A DNA stretch of 17,224 nt. It comes from Fusobacterium sp. (lineage in GTDB: Bacteria; Fusobacteriota; Fusobacteriia; Fusobacteriales; Fusobacteriaceae). Where the stretch lies: assembly GCA_020024915.1 (NCBI GenBank), contig JAHHSZ010000034.1:1-17224 (forward strand), given 5' to 3'. The translations under genes and the position numbers were made by a program. The notes below the pieces were generated by a model. That model searched no databases. It saw nothing but the letters and a program-made list of their open reading frames with translations, and was not told where the DNA came from. Positions 6,856 to 15,418 of this stretch are shown one piece after another (position 1 is the stretch's first letter; every line of letters begins with the position of its first letter).

Positions 6856-9800
6856 ATGACATTAGCAGGTTTGTCAATACGTAGACCAGTTGCAACAACA
6901 ATGGTAATGATTTCCATCATGTTTATTGGTCTTATGGCTATGTTTACAATGAAATCAGAGTTACTGCCAAATATGGAAATTCCTGTCGTAACAATTAGTA
7001 CAATTTGGAATGGAGCTGTAGCTGAAGACGTAGAAACACAGATTACAAAAAAAATAGAGGAAATTCTTCCTAATGTTGAGGGAATAGACAAAATAGAATC
7101 AACATCATCATTTGAACAATCATTGGTAGTGGTTAAATTTAATTTTGGAGTAAATGCTAATGATAAAACTACTGAAATTCAGAGAGAATTGTCAAAAATA
7201 ACCAATGAACTACCAAAAGACGCAAATACTCCAGTTGCTAAAAAGGTAGATGCAGGTTCTGGAAATTTAACTATGGTTACTATGTTTGCAGCACCAAATA
7301 GAGGGGAGTTAAGCACATTTGTAGAGGAATATTTAAAACCTAAATTAGAAAGTTTAACAGGGATAGGGCAAGTTACTGTATTTGGAGATTCAGATAAACA
7401 GTTACAAATACAATTTGATAGTGATAAATTAGCAGCATATAATTTATCACCAGTAGAGCTGTACAGATTGATTTCATTATCAAGTAAAAATCTTCCATTA
7501 GGAACTGTAAAAACAGGGAATAAGAGTATTATTGCTAGATTTATGGGGGAATTGAATTATGTAGATGAATATAAAAATATGATTATTCAAAGTAATGGGA
7601 ATACATTAAAACTAGAAGATGTAGCTAATGTTGTGTTAACTACTGAAGATTATTCAAGTAAAGGATCTTTAGCAGGAAAAGAAGCAATTGTTGTAACAAT
7701 AGAAAAATCAGCAGATGGAAGTACAATAGAGTTAAATAAGGCTGCTTATAAAGCTTTAGAAAGTTTAAAACCTGTAATGCCACCAGGAGGAGAATATAAA
7801 ATATTATTAGATACTTCACAGGATATAGAGAGATCTATTTCAAGCGTTTCAAGTAATGCAGTTCAAGGATTAGTGTTGGCAACAATAGTGTTATTAGTTT
7901 TTTTAAAGAATATTAGGGCTACTTTCTTAGTTTCAGCAGCTTTACCAGTTGCAATAATATTTACTTTTGCTTTTTTAGCGTTAGCTAATACATCACTTAA
8001 TCTAATCTCACTTATGGGACTATCTATAGGTGTTGGAATGCTAACAGATAACTCTGTTGTTGTTGTGGATAATATTTATCGACATATGACAGAACTTCAT
8101 TCACCAGTGATGGAAGCAGCAGAAAATGGAGCTACTGAAGTTACACTTTCAGTTATAGCTTCAGCACTTACAACAATGGTTGTATTTATTCCTATACTAT
8201 TCATACCTGGAATAGCTAGAGAGATATTTAGAGATCTATCTCTTTCAATAATATTTTCAAATGTAGCTGCACTTTTAGTGTCATTGACATTAATACCAAT
8301 GTTGGCAAGTAGATTTTTAACAACTAAAGTAAATATAACTGCAGAAGGAAGAATTTTTTCAAAAGTTAAAGTATTTTATTTAAAAATTATTAACTGGGCA
8401 TTAAAAAATAGATTTAAGACTCTGGGGATAACAATAGGACTGTTCTTTTTTATAGTGATAGTTGGTGGAAGTATGTTAAGAGTTGAATTTATGCCGAAAC
8501 AGGATCAAGGAAGATACTCTGTGGTTGCTGAGTTAGGAAAGGGGCTTGATTTAGATAAGGCAGAATATATTTCAAAAGAGATAGAAGATATAATCAAAGA
8601 TGATCCTATGACAAAATTTTATTTTACAGTTGTTCAAAATGATTTAATATCTGTAAATGTTGATGTTGGTAAAAAAGACAATAGAAGTGTTACTGTTTTT
8701 GAAATTATGGATAGAATAAGAAAAGCAACTGATAAGATACCAGATACAAGGGTAAGTTTATCAGAGAATTTTACTATGTCAAGTCCAGCAAGAGATGTGG
8801 AATTTGATATAATTGGACCAAATTTAGAAGAGTTAAAAATAATTGGAAAAAATGTTTTAGAGAAATTAAAATTGTATCCAGGAGCAGTTGATATAAAATC
8901 AACCTTAGATCCAGGAAATGTGGAGGCTAGAATTGTATTAGATAGAGACAAGATTAGAAGTTATGGGATAGATCCTGTAACAGTCGGGCAGATAATGAGT
9001 TACTCTATACTTGGAGGAAACAGAGGAGATACTGTAACAGTAAAAACAGGAAGTGAAGAGATAGACGTTTTAGTAAGACTTCCAAAGGATAAGAGAAAAG
9101 ATATTAATGATATTAAAAATATAAACATAAAAATTGGAGATAGAAAGTTTGTAAAAGTATCTGATATTTCAAATGTAGTTTATGCTGAGGGTTCATCAGA
9201 GATAAATAAAACAGATAAGATTTATAGTGTGACAATATCAGCAAATGATGGTGGTGTAGGAATTAGAGCTTTACAAAGTGAAATATTGAAAGCTTTCAAT
9301 GAATCAAATCCACCAGCTTCAGTATCATATAGATGGGGAGGAAGTTCAGAAAACCTCCAAGATTCAACAAGTCAGTTAGGAATGGCTCTAGGAATCTCTA
9401 TATTCTTAATCTATGCCTTATTAGCTGCACAATTTGAAAACTTTTTACTACCATTTATCATATTAGGATCAGTACCACTATCACTAATAGGAATAATAGT
9501 TGGATTGTTAATAGCTAATCAACCTATAGATATAATGGTAATGGTTGGACTTATACTACTAGCAGGAATAGTTGTAAATAATGCTATTGTACTGATAGAT
9601 TTTATTCAATTGACTATTGAAAGAGGTAGTGGTAGAATGGAAGCAGTAGTAGAATCTTGTAGAACAAGACTTAGACCAATACTTATGACAACTATGACAA
9701 CAGTATTAGGAATGTTGCCATTATCATTGGGAATAGGAGAAGGATCAGAGATATATAGAGGAATGGCTATAACAGTAATGTTTGGATTGGCTTTTTCAAC

Positions 9801-9903
9801 TTTGTTAACACTTGTAATTATACCTATATTGTTTACATTGGTAGAAGATTTCATTGAGAAAGGATCAAATTTATTAAAAAAAATAGGGAAAAAATCAGCA
9901 TAA
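6856..9903 (+). CDS. RND-family efflux pump (AcrB/SwrC type), system 1
   Basis: This is an inner-membrane proton-driven transporter, the motor of the tripartite complex. Its 1015 residues show the RND duplication: TM1 near 12-32, a large periplasmic loop to about 335, TM2-6 to about 482, TM7 near 520-541, a second periplasmic loop to about 840, and TM8-12 to about 995. The TM4 motif is GMLTDNSVVVVDNIYRH, with D398 in place of AcrB D407 and N399 in place of D408. In TM10 the AcrB lysine 940 position is N908 (VVNNAIVLIDF). This D/N/N pattern resembles SwrC-like RND proteins rather than enterobacterial AcrB, as I recall those families. The ATG at 6856 has GAGGTG at 6843-6848. Multidrug or lipophilic substrates are plausible, but the sequence does not identify them. 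Confidence 0.93.
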   Translation: MTLAGLSIRRPVATTMVMISIMFIGLMAMFTMKSELLPNMEIPVVTISTIWNGAVAEDVETQITKKIEEILPNVEGIDKIESTSSFEQSLVVVKFNFGVNANDKTTEIQRELSKITNELPKDANTPVAKKVDAGSGNLTMVTMFAAPNRGELSTFVEEYLKPKLESLTGIGQVTVFGDSDKQLQIQFDSDKLAAYNLSPVELYRLISLSSKNLPLGTVKTGNKSIIARFMGELNYVDEYKNMIIQSNGNTLKLEDVANVVLTTEDYSSKGSLAGKEAIVVTIEKSADGSTIELNKAAYKALESLKPVMPPGGEYKILLDTSQDIERSISSVSSNAVQGLVLATIVLLVFLKNIRATFLVSAALPVAIIFTFAFLALANTSLNLISLMGLSIGVGMLTDNSVVVVDNIYRHMTELHSPVMEAAENGATEVTLSVIASALTTMVVFIPILFIPGIAREIFRDLSLSIIFSNVAALLVSLTLIPMLASRFLTTKVNITAEGRIFSKVKVFYLKIINWALKNRFKTLGITIGLFFFIVIVGGSMLRVEFMPKQDQGRYSVVAELGKGLDLDKAEYISKEIEDIIKDDPMTKFYFTVVQNDLISVNVDVGKKDNRSVTVFEIMDRIRKATDKIPDTRVSLSENFTMSSPARDVEFDIIGPNLEELKIIGKNVLEKLKLYPGAVDIKSTLDPGNVEARIVLDRDKIRSYGIDPVTVGQIMSYSILGGNRGDTVTVKTGSEEIDVLVRLPKDKRKDINDIKNINIKIGDRKFVKVSDISNVVYAEGSSEINKTDKIYSVTISANDGGVGIRALQSEILKAFNESNPPASVSYRWGGSSENLQDSTSQLGMALGISIFLIYALLAAQFENFLLPFIILGSVPLSLIGIIVGLLIANQPIDIMVMVGLILLAGIVVNNAIVLIDFIQLTIERGSGRMEAVVESCRTRLRPILMTTMTTVLGMLPLSLGIGEGSEIYRGMAITVMFGLAFSTLLTLVIIPILFTLVEDFIEKGSNLLKKIGKKSA

Positions 9904-9918
9904 GGGGAGGAAAAGTAT

Positions 9919-10308
9919 ATGAATAATTTCCAAAATTACAAAATGATGATGGTTTATATTAATGAATCACATAAAGTGATGTTAGAAGATTTTCTTGAAG
10001 AGATACATTTTCATCTATATACAGTACAAAGAAAAGCTGAGAGTGTTTGGAGTGAAAAGTTGAAACATAAGAATACACATATTTGGCCAGGTACAGATTG
10101 TATATTTTTGTTATCACTTCCAGGAGAAAAAGTTGAACATATGCTGAAGATGTTAAAGACATTTAGAGCATCTCTACCTTATGAGATAGTGATGGCAATT
10201 GGAGTAATACCATTGGAAAGAACTGTACCAGATCTATTAAAAGAGAAGAGTGTGGAGATAGATACTGAACTTTTAGAAAGATTAAAAAATAAAAAAGATA
10301 AAAAATAG
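9919..10308 (+). CDS. PG0541-family transporter-associated protein (PII/CutA-like fold suspected)
   Basis: This small protein of 129 residues has no signal peptide or membrane segment and is probably cytoplasmic. From memory it matches the PG0541 family, named for a Porphyromonas gingivalis gene beside an RND efflux operon; its function is undetermined. The residue pattern suggests two beta-alpha-beta units: a strand MMMVYIN, a helix near 17-28, strands around HLYTVQR and DCIFLLSLPG, a helix near 74-87, and a strand EIVMAIGVIP. This ferredoxin-like order is seen in PII, CutA1 and DUF3240 proteins, some of which also lie beside RND pumps. Histidines cluster at 30-32 and 49-54. GGGGAGG (9904-9910) directly after the pump stop codon places it last in operon 1, ahead of the terminator. 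A regulatory role on the pump is inference. Confidence 0.7.
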   Translation: MNNFQNYKMMMVYINESHKVMLEDFLEEIHFHLYTVQRKAESVWSEKLKHKNTHIWPGTDCIFLLSLPGEKVEHMLKMLKTFRASLPYEIVMAIGVIPLERTVPDLLKEKSVEIDTELLERLKNKKDKK

Positions 10309-10324
10309 TAAGATAAAATTCATG

Positions 10325-10354
10325 TAGGAGAACTTTGTAGTTCTCCTATTTTTT
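10325..10354 (+). terminator. Intrinsic terminator ending efflux operon 1
   Basis: A perfect 10-bp stem (10325-10334 with 10339-10348) with loop TTGT is followed by six T residues at 10349-10354. It lies 16 nt after the PG0541-family stop codon and separates the two efflux operons. Confidence 0.92.
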
Positions 10355-10372
10355 GATTTTAAAAAAGTTTGA

Positions 10373-10401
10373 TTTACAATGATGAGAAATTATGTTAAGA
10401 T
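10373..10401 (+). promoter_or_regulatory. Candidate promoter of efflux operon 2
   Basis: TTTACA (10373-10378, 5 of 6 to consensus) and TAAGAT (10396-10401, 4 of 6) are separated by 17 bp. An overlapping alternative is TTGATT (10369-10374) with TATGTT (10391-10396) at 16 bp. I see no convincing dyad here to mark a MerR or TetR operator. The upstream terminator implies that some promoter must lie between 10355 and 10437. Confidence 0.45.
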
Positions 10402-10437
10402 TATAAAATAAAATTAGAGGAGGAGGAGATTTATTAG

Positions 10438-11499
10438 ATGAAAAAAATACTTGTATTGCTACTTTTAATTACAATGTTAGGTTGTGGTAGTGAAGGAATA
10501 CAAAATGATTTTTCCAAAAAAGAAAATGTAAAGATAGTAAAGACTGTGGAGTTAAAAGAGAGAGTCTTGGATAATATAAAGAACTATAATGGAGAGTTAA
10601 AACCTAAGATGGAGATGAGAATAGTAACTTCTACTGGAGGAGATGTAGAAGAGATATTCTTTAAAAATGGGGATAGAGTGAGAAAGGGGCAGGTGATAGT
10701 AAAACTTTATAATGCAGATGTAGTAGCTGATTACTATGAGGCACAGGGAAGATTTTTAAAAGCTGAATCAACATTTTCAATTGAGAAAATCTCATTTGAA
10801 AAGTATGAAAAACTATATAAAAAGGAGATTATATCTGAAAATGATTATCTGAATGTGAAAAATAGATATGAAACAGCTCAAGGAGAGATGAAAATAGCAG
10901 AGGGGAACTTCATAAGAGCCAAGGAAGATTTTGATAACTTAAATGTTATTTCAAAAATAGATGGAGTGATAACAGATCTATATGTAAAAAAGTACGAGAA
11001 AATAAAATCAGGAGTAAATATTGTTACTGTGATAGATAATTCTGAGATGGAAGTAGATATAGCTCTAACAGGTAAAGATATAAAAAATAGCAAGATTGGA
11101 GAAAAAGCTGAAGTATTTGTAGAGGAGCTAGGAGAGAAGAGAGAGGGTGTTGTAGAGACATTCAACTTAAATTCAGATAGTGATAGTAAAAAATACTCAA
11201 TAAGATTGGGGATAAAAAACCTAGATAAAAGAATTTTGAAGGGGATGTATGCAAAAATAAGTTTAAAAATGGGAGATATAAAGGGAATTTTTGTACCTAC
11301 AAAAGCTTTGATGATCAAAGATCTATACTCATATATAGCAGTTGTGAGAGGGGATAGAGTCTTTATCTATAGAGTGAATCCTAAAAAAACATTAGGAGAT
11401 ATGAGATTGATTGAGTTTTCTGAATACCAAGTGGGAGATAGAGTCGTAGTAGAAGGACAGTACCTATTAAATAATAATGATAAGGTAAAGGAGAGCTAA
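10438..11499 (+). CDS. RND periplasmic adaptor lipoprotein, system 2
   Basis: This is the membrane fusion protein of the second efflux system. Its signal peptide ends in the lipobox MLGC, with C16 as the lipidation site. Lipoyl halves lie near 66-92 (VEEIFFKNGDRVRKGQVIV) and 172-200 (SKIDGVITDLYVKKYEKI), with an alpha-helical hairpin at about 95-168 between them and beta-barrel domains after. It has 353 residues and the same domain order as the system 1 adaptor, but its sequence is clearly divergent, so this is an old paralogue rather than a recent copy. An unusually long purine run, AGGAGGAGGAG near 10417-10428, serves as ribosome binding site. Its stop codon is one nucleotide before the pump start codon, so the two are tightly coupled. 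No outer membrane channel gene accompanies it. Confidence 0.91.
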   Translation: MKKILVLLLLITMLGCGSEGIQNDFSKKENVKIVKTVELKERVLDNIKNYNGELKPKMEMRIVTSTGGDVEEIFFKNGDRVRKGQVIVKLYNADVVADYYEAQGRFLKAESTFSIEKISFEKYEKLYKKEIISENDYLNVKNRYETAQGEMKIAEGNFIRAKEDFDNLNVISKIDGVITDLYVKKYEKIKSGVNIVTVIDNSEMEVDIALTGKDIKNSKIGEKAEVFVEELGEKREGVVETFNLNSDSDSKKYSIRLGIKNLDKRILKGMYAKISLKMGDIKGIFVPTKALMIKDLYSYIAVVRGDRVFIYRVNPKKTLGDMRLIEFSEYQVGDRVVVEGQYLLNNNDKVKES

Positions 11500-11500
11500 G

Positions 11501-14500
11501 ATGAAATCAATACCGGAATTTTCAATAAAAAAACCAGCTACTACAATAATGTTCTTGATATCTATGGTATTTTTTGGTTATTTAGGATTGAAAAAAATGC
11601 CTGTAGAGATGTTACCCAATATCAATAGACCTACTGTAAGAATTAGAGTGAGATGGGAGGGAGCAACTCCAGCTGATATGGATAAGATGATAGTGAGAAA
11701 GATAGAGAACATACTTCCCAATGTAGAGGGAGTTGTAGAGTATAATTCAGAGTCTACAGCAGAGATGGCCTTTATATATGTAAAATTTAAATATGGAACT
11801 GATGTAGAGACAAAAATTACTCTTATTCAAAATGAGATCAATCAGATAAGAGGAAGATTTCCAGAGGAGATGAAAGAACCAACCATAAGGAAAAGTTCCT
11901 CTTTTGACACACCAGTATTGACATTCTCAATGGCTGGTGGGGATATGATAGAGATGAGAAGCTACATTGAGAACACTCTAAAACCCATACTAGAAAGGAT
12001 TGAAGGTGTAGCTGAGGTAGAAACTTACGGTGGTAGAGAGCAAGAAGTATCAGTGATTATAGATCCAGAAAAGCTAGAAAATTATAATTTGAGTATAATA
12101 GATATATACAATAAGATGAGTGGTGCTACTATCAACATTCCTGGAGGAATAGTGAGAGAGGGAGAGAAGGAGTATCTGATCAAGGTTGAAGCTGAGATAA
12201 ATAGTGCTGATGAGATAAAAAATATAGTCTTGAGCAATAAAAATGGACATCTTTTAAGATTAAAGGATATAGCAGATATAGATATTTCCTCTAAAGATCT
12301 TACTTCAGTAAATAGAAAGAATGGAAAAGATAATATATTAGTAATAGTTTCAAAGACAGATGAGGGGAATTCAGTTGAGATAGTAAAAAATGTAAAGAGA
12401 TATCTAGAGGAGTTAAAACAGTCATTCCCAAATAATACAGTGATGAACTATGAATTTGACTCCTCAATAACAATAATGAACTCTATTAAAAATGTACAGA
12501 CAAGTGGAATGATAGGGCTTTTTTTAGCATCTATAATACTTTTTATATTTTTGAAGAGTGTGTCAGCTACATTGATAATAGCTACAGCTATTCCAATATC
12601 AATAATTTTTACCTTCTTTCTTTTGAATGCTCAAGGGATAACTTTAAATTTGATGTCCTTGATGGGATTATCATTGGGAATAGGAATGTTAGTTGACAAC
12701 TCGGTAGTTGTGGTTGATAATATATATAGACATCTATCAGAGTTGGGAAAAGATAGGATAACAGCAGCTAGAGATGGTGCTCAAGAAGTGGCTCTTCCTG
12801 TATTAGCATCAACATTGACTACAGTGGCAGCATTTTTACCACTAGTATTTCAAGAAGGGTTGGCAAAGGAGCAATTTAATAATCTCTGTTATGCTATATC
12901 TTACTCTCTATTAGCATCACTTGTAATATCTCTTACATTCGTTCCTATGGTTTCAAGTAAGATAATGAATGGAAAGAAGAGTATCAATTCAGAGGGAAAA
13001 CTCTTTAAATTGGTAAAGAGAAATTATGTATCTATGTTGAAATTTGCTATTAGAAGGAGATGGGCAGTTCTAGCTAGTATAGTTGTGCTTTTTGCAGGTT
13101 CACTATATGTGGCAAGTAAGTTAGGAGGAAGATTTATTCCTACAGTGGATGAGGGAAGATTTGCTGTGGTGGCAAAGTTACCAGCTGGTTCAGATGTAAA
13201 TAAAGGAGATAGGATAGCTAGAATATTGGAGAGTAGAGTAAATCAATTGGACTTTATAAAGGATTTTACCGTCTCTGGAAATGGAATGAGATCTATATTG
13301 AATATCAATGCTGGACTAAAGAGTACAAGAGATAGATCTATGGTGGAAATAATACGTGAATTGAGAAAAGTCTATGTGGATATTCCAGATGCTGAGATAA
13401 CAATAACACCAGGTTATAGATTCGGAATAAGGGGGATATATGACTTGGAATTGGAATTATATTCAGATAGTGACATGCAGTTGCAGAGTATAATAGGTGA
13501 ACTAAAGGAGAGAGTCTCTAAAATCGAGGGGATAAAAGAGGTGAGTTCATCTTTTGAAGGAGGAAAACCAGAGGGTAAATTCTATATCAATAGAGAGAAA
13601 GCTGAGTATTATGGAGTAAATATTAAAGATATAGCTAGAATGTTGCAGGTACAGATACAGGGAGGAGTTCCTATCACTATAAACAGTGATAATGATGAGA
13701 TTGATGTAACTTTAAAGTTGGCACAAAACTATAGGGAGTCAACAGAGTATATTTTGGATTCAAGGGTGACTCTACCAAGTGGAAAGAATATAAAGATCTC
13801 AGATGTAGCGAGTTTTAGAATAGAAGAGGGTCCATCTAAGTTGGAGAAAAAGGATAAGAGAAAGAAGATAGTCCTATATGCTAACCTAGATAGAAGTTTG
13901 GACTTGAAAACAGCTCAGGAGAAAATAGAAGAGGAGATAGAAAAAATGGGACTTCCTGATAGTGTGATCTATGCTCAGAGTGGAAAAAGTGCAGATATGG
14001 CTGAGATGAGTGAACAGTTAAAATACACTTTTGTAATAGCAATATTTTTGATCTATTTTATACTGGTATGGCAGTTTGAATCTTTTGTAATGCCTTTTAT
14101 CATAATACTATCTATTCCACTATCTACAACTGGAGCTTTTTATGCTCTTTATGGAGCAAATTTAAATATAGATGCTATGGTTTCCATAGGATTTGTAATG
14201 TTAGCTGGTATAGTTGTAAATAATGCTATTGTTCTGATAGACTTCATAAATATAAGAAGAGAAGAGGGAGATAGTAAGGTCAAGGGGATAATAATAGCTG
14301 GAAGAACAAGACTTAGACCGATACTTATGACTACTATGACTACAGTATTGGGAATGTTACCACTTATGTTTAGTAATGGACAGGGTTCGGAGATGTATAA
14401 AGGGATGTCATTTGTAGTTGTTTTTGGATTGTCAGTAGCTACACTGTTGACTTTGATTGTAATACCAGTGTTTTATTATTTAGTAGATGAGTTAATTGAA

Positions 14501-14530
14501 AGGGTAAAGATTAGAAAGGAAGAGAGATGA
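11501..14530 (+). CDS. RND-family efflux pump (AcrB/SwrC type), system 2
   Basis: This is the inner-membrane proton-driven transporter of the second system, with 1009 residues and the same 12-TM, two-loop layout as pump 1. The TM4 motif reads GMLVDNSVVVVDNIYRH with D399 and N400, and the TM10 motif is VVNNAIVLIDF with N907 at the position of the AcrB lysine. The family block RTRLRPILMTTMTTVLGML (residues 935-953) is almost identical to pump 1 even at the DNA level (14303-14362 against 9661-9720). The loops differ more: this protein is richer in charged residues after TM7 and has GRFIPTVDEGRF where pump 1 has RVEFMPKQDQGRY. Translation probably relies on AAGGAG in the end of the adaptor gene. 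Its TGA overlaps the MerR start codon as ATGA. Substrates are unknown and may differ from those of pump 1. Confidence 0.93.
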   Translation: MKSIPEFSIKKPATTIMFLISMVFFGYLGLKKMPVEMLPNINRPTVRIRVRWEGATPADMDKMIVRKIENILPNVEGVVEYNSESTAEMAFIYVKFKYGTDVETKITLIQNEINQIRGRFPEEMKEPTIRKSSSFDTPVLTFSMAGGDMIEMRSYIENTLKPILERIEGVAEVETYGGREQEVSVIIDPEKLENYNLSIIDIYNKMSGATINIPGGIVREGEKEYLIKVEAEINSADEIKNIVLSNKNGHLLRLKDIADIDISSKDLTSVNRKNGKDNILVIVSKTDEGNSVEIVKNVKRYLEELKQSFPNNTVMNYEFDSSITIMNSIKNVQTSGMIGLFLASIILFIFLKSVSATLIIATAIPISIIFTFFLLNAQGITLNLMSLMGLSLGIGMLVDNSVVVVDNIYRHLSELGKDRITAARDGAQEVALPVLASTLTTVAAFLPLVFQEGLAKEQFNNLCYAISYSLLASLVISLTFVPMVSSKIMNGKKSINSEGKLFKLVKRNYVSMLKFAIRRRWAVLASIVVLFAGSLYVASKLGGRFIPTVDEGRFAVVAKLPAGSDVNKGDRIARILESRVNQLDFIKDFTVSGNGMRSILNINAGLKSTRDRSMVEIIRELRKVYVDIPDAEITITPGYRFGIRGIYDLELELYSDSDMQLQSIIGELKERVSKIEGIKEVSSSFEGGKPEGKFYINREKAEYYGVNIKDIARMLQVQIQGGVPITINSDNDEIDVTLKLAQNYRESTEYILDSRVTLPSGKNIKISDVASFRIEEGPSKLEKKDKRKKIVLYANLDRSLDLKTAQEKIEEEIEKMGLPDSVIYAQSGKSADMAEMSEQLKYTFVIAIFLIYFILVWQFESFVMPFIIILSIPLSTTGAFYALYGANLNIDAMVSIGFVMLAGIVVNNAIVLIDFINIRREEGDSKVKGIIIAGRTRLRPILMTTMTTVLGMLPLMFSNGQGSEMYKGMSFVVVFGLSVATLLTLIVIPVFYYLVDELIERVKIRKEER

Positions 14531-15342
14531 AAGATTATTTAACAATAGGAGAGGTATCTAAGATAACGAGCTTACCAATTTCTACATTGAGATACTATGA
14601 CAGTGAAGGGATAATATCACCAAGTTATAAAGATGAGGATACTAATTATAGATATTATGGCTTTTTTCAAATACCTATTATTAAGATGATAGTTCACTTA
14701 AAAAAATTGGGATTTAGTAATGCAAAGATAAAGAGTCATCTAGAGAATGTGAGCTATTCTCACACTCTTGAGTTGATGAATAAGATGTTGGAACAGACAA
14801 AAAAAGAGATTGTAAGACTTCAACAATTGGAAGAGGAGCTTATGGAGAATGCCACTCAGATGAGATATCTCATAACTCTAGAAAACAATATGGATAGATT
14901 CTTTATTGAAGAAGAGGAGATAAAAGGTATCTATGCTCCAGTGGTAATGGATAAGGACTATGTGGGTATATCTAAAGCATTTAAGGAGCTAGATGGATTT
15001 TTGGTATCTACAAAGCAAAATCTAGTACCTGTGGGAAAATATGCCTTCACTATAAAAGAGGAGGAGTTAATAAACGGGGGCTATGCCTATGATAAACTAA
15101 TACTTCTAAAAGATTATGAGGAGTATAGGAATAGATGTTACTATCCTAAGAAAAAATATGCATCTACAGTGTGTCAGAGTAAGTTTGGTGAAATAAGATT
15201 TGGTGTGGAAAAGATGGTAAAATGGGTAGCTGATGAGGGCTATGAGATGGCTGGAGATACAGTTGTACACATACTATCAGGACCAGCATTTGAAAAGGAT
15301 CCTACAGACTTAAAATATATTGTAAGAGTACCAATCAAATAA
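14527..15342 (+). CDS. MerR-family regulator with GyrI-like effector domain (BmrR type)
   Basis: This is a ligand-responsive transcription activator of 271 residues. The N-terminal MerR winged helix is clear at about 4-72: LTIGEVSKITSLPISTLRYYD, followed by the DTNYRYY wing and LKKLGFSNAKIKSHL. A coiled coil at about 78-118 should mediate dimerisation. Residues about 130-271 match a GyrI-like/BmrR effector-binding domain, with the usual VPVGKYAF core strand and C-terminal YIVRVPI strand. Such domains bind hydrophobic cations and other small molecules. It begins inside the pump 2 stop codon (ATGA overlap), with AAAGGA at 14515-14520, so its synthesis is coupled to the pump. It probably senses pump substrates and controls operon 2, or perhaps another promoter with a long spacer. 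I could not see an obvious operator before operon 2. Confidence 0.9.
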   Translation: MKDYLTIGEVSKITSLPISTLRYYDSEGIISPSYKDEDTNYRYYGFFQIPIIKMIVHLKKLGFSNAKIKSHLENVSYSHTLELMNKMLEQTKKEIVRLQQLEEELMENATQMRYLITLENNMDRFFIEEEEIKGIYAPVVMDKDYVGISKAFKELDGFLVSTKQNLVPVGKYAFTIKEEELINGGYAYDKLILLKDYEEYRNRCYYPKKKYASTVCQSKFGEIRFGVEKMVKWVADEGYEMAGDTVVHILSGPAFEKDPTDLKYIVRVPIK

Positions 15343-15418
15343 ATACTGGAAAAAACAGGTATTGTAGTAAGATATCTGTTAGGTAGAGTATTTAGAGTAT
15401 TTTAAAAAGGAGTGGAAT

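Noticed and set aside
15342..15363. Hairpin just after the MerR gene as a terminator
   Set aside because: The stem is only 7 bp with a bulge, is AT-rich and is not followed by a T-run, so termination between the MerR gene and cobQ is not supported.
15385..15402. Tandem 9-bp repeat AGAGTATTT before cobQ
   Set aside because: Two copies of a short AT-rich unit can easily occur by chance, and no promoter or binding site fits it clearly.
15343..15418. Cobalamin riboswitch upstream of cobQ
   Set aside because: Only 76 bp separate the genes, far too short for the roughly 200-nt cobalamin riboswitch, and no B12-box-like sequence is seen.
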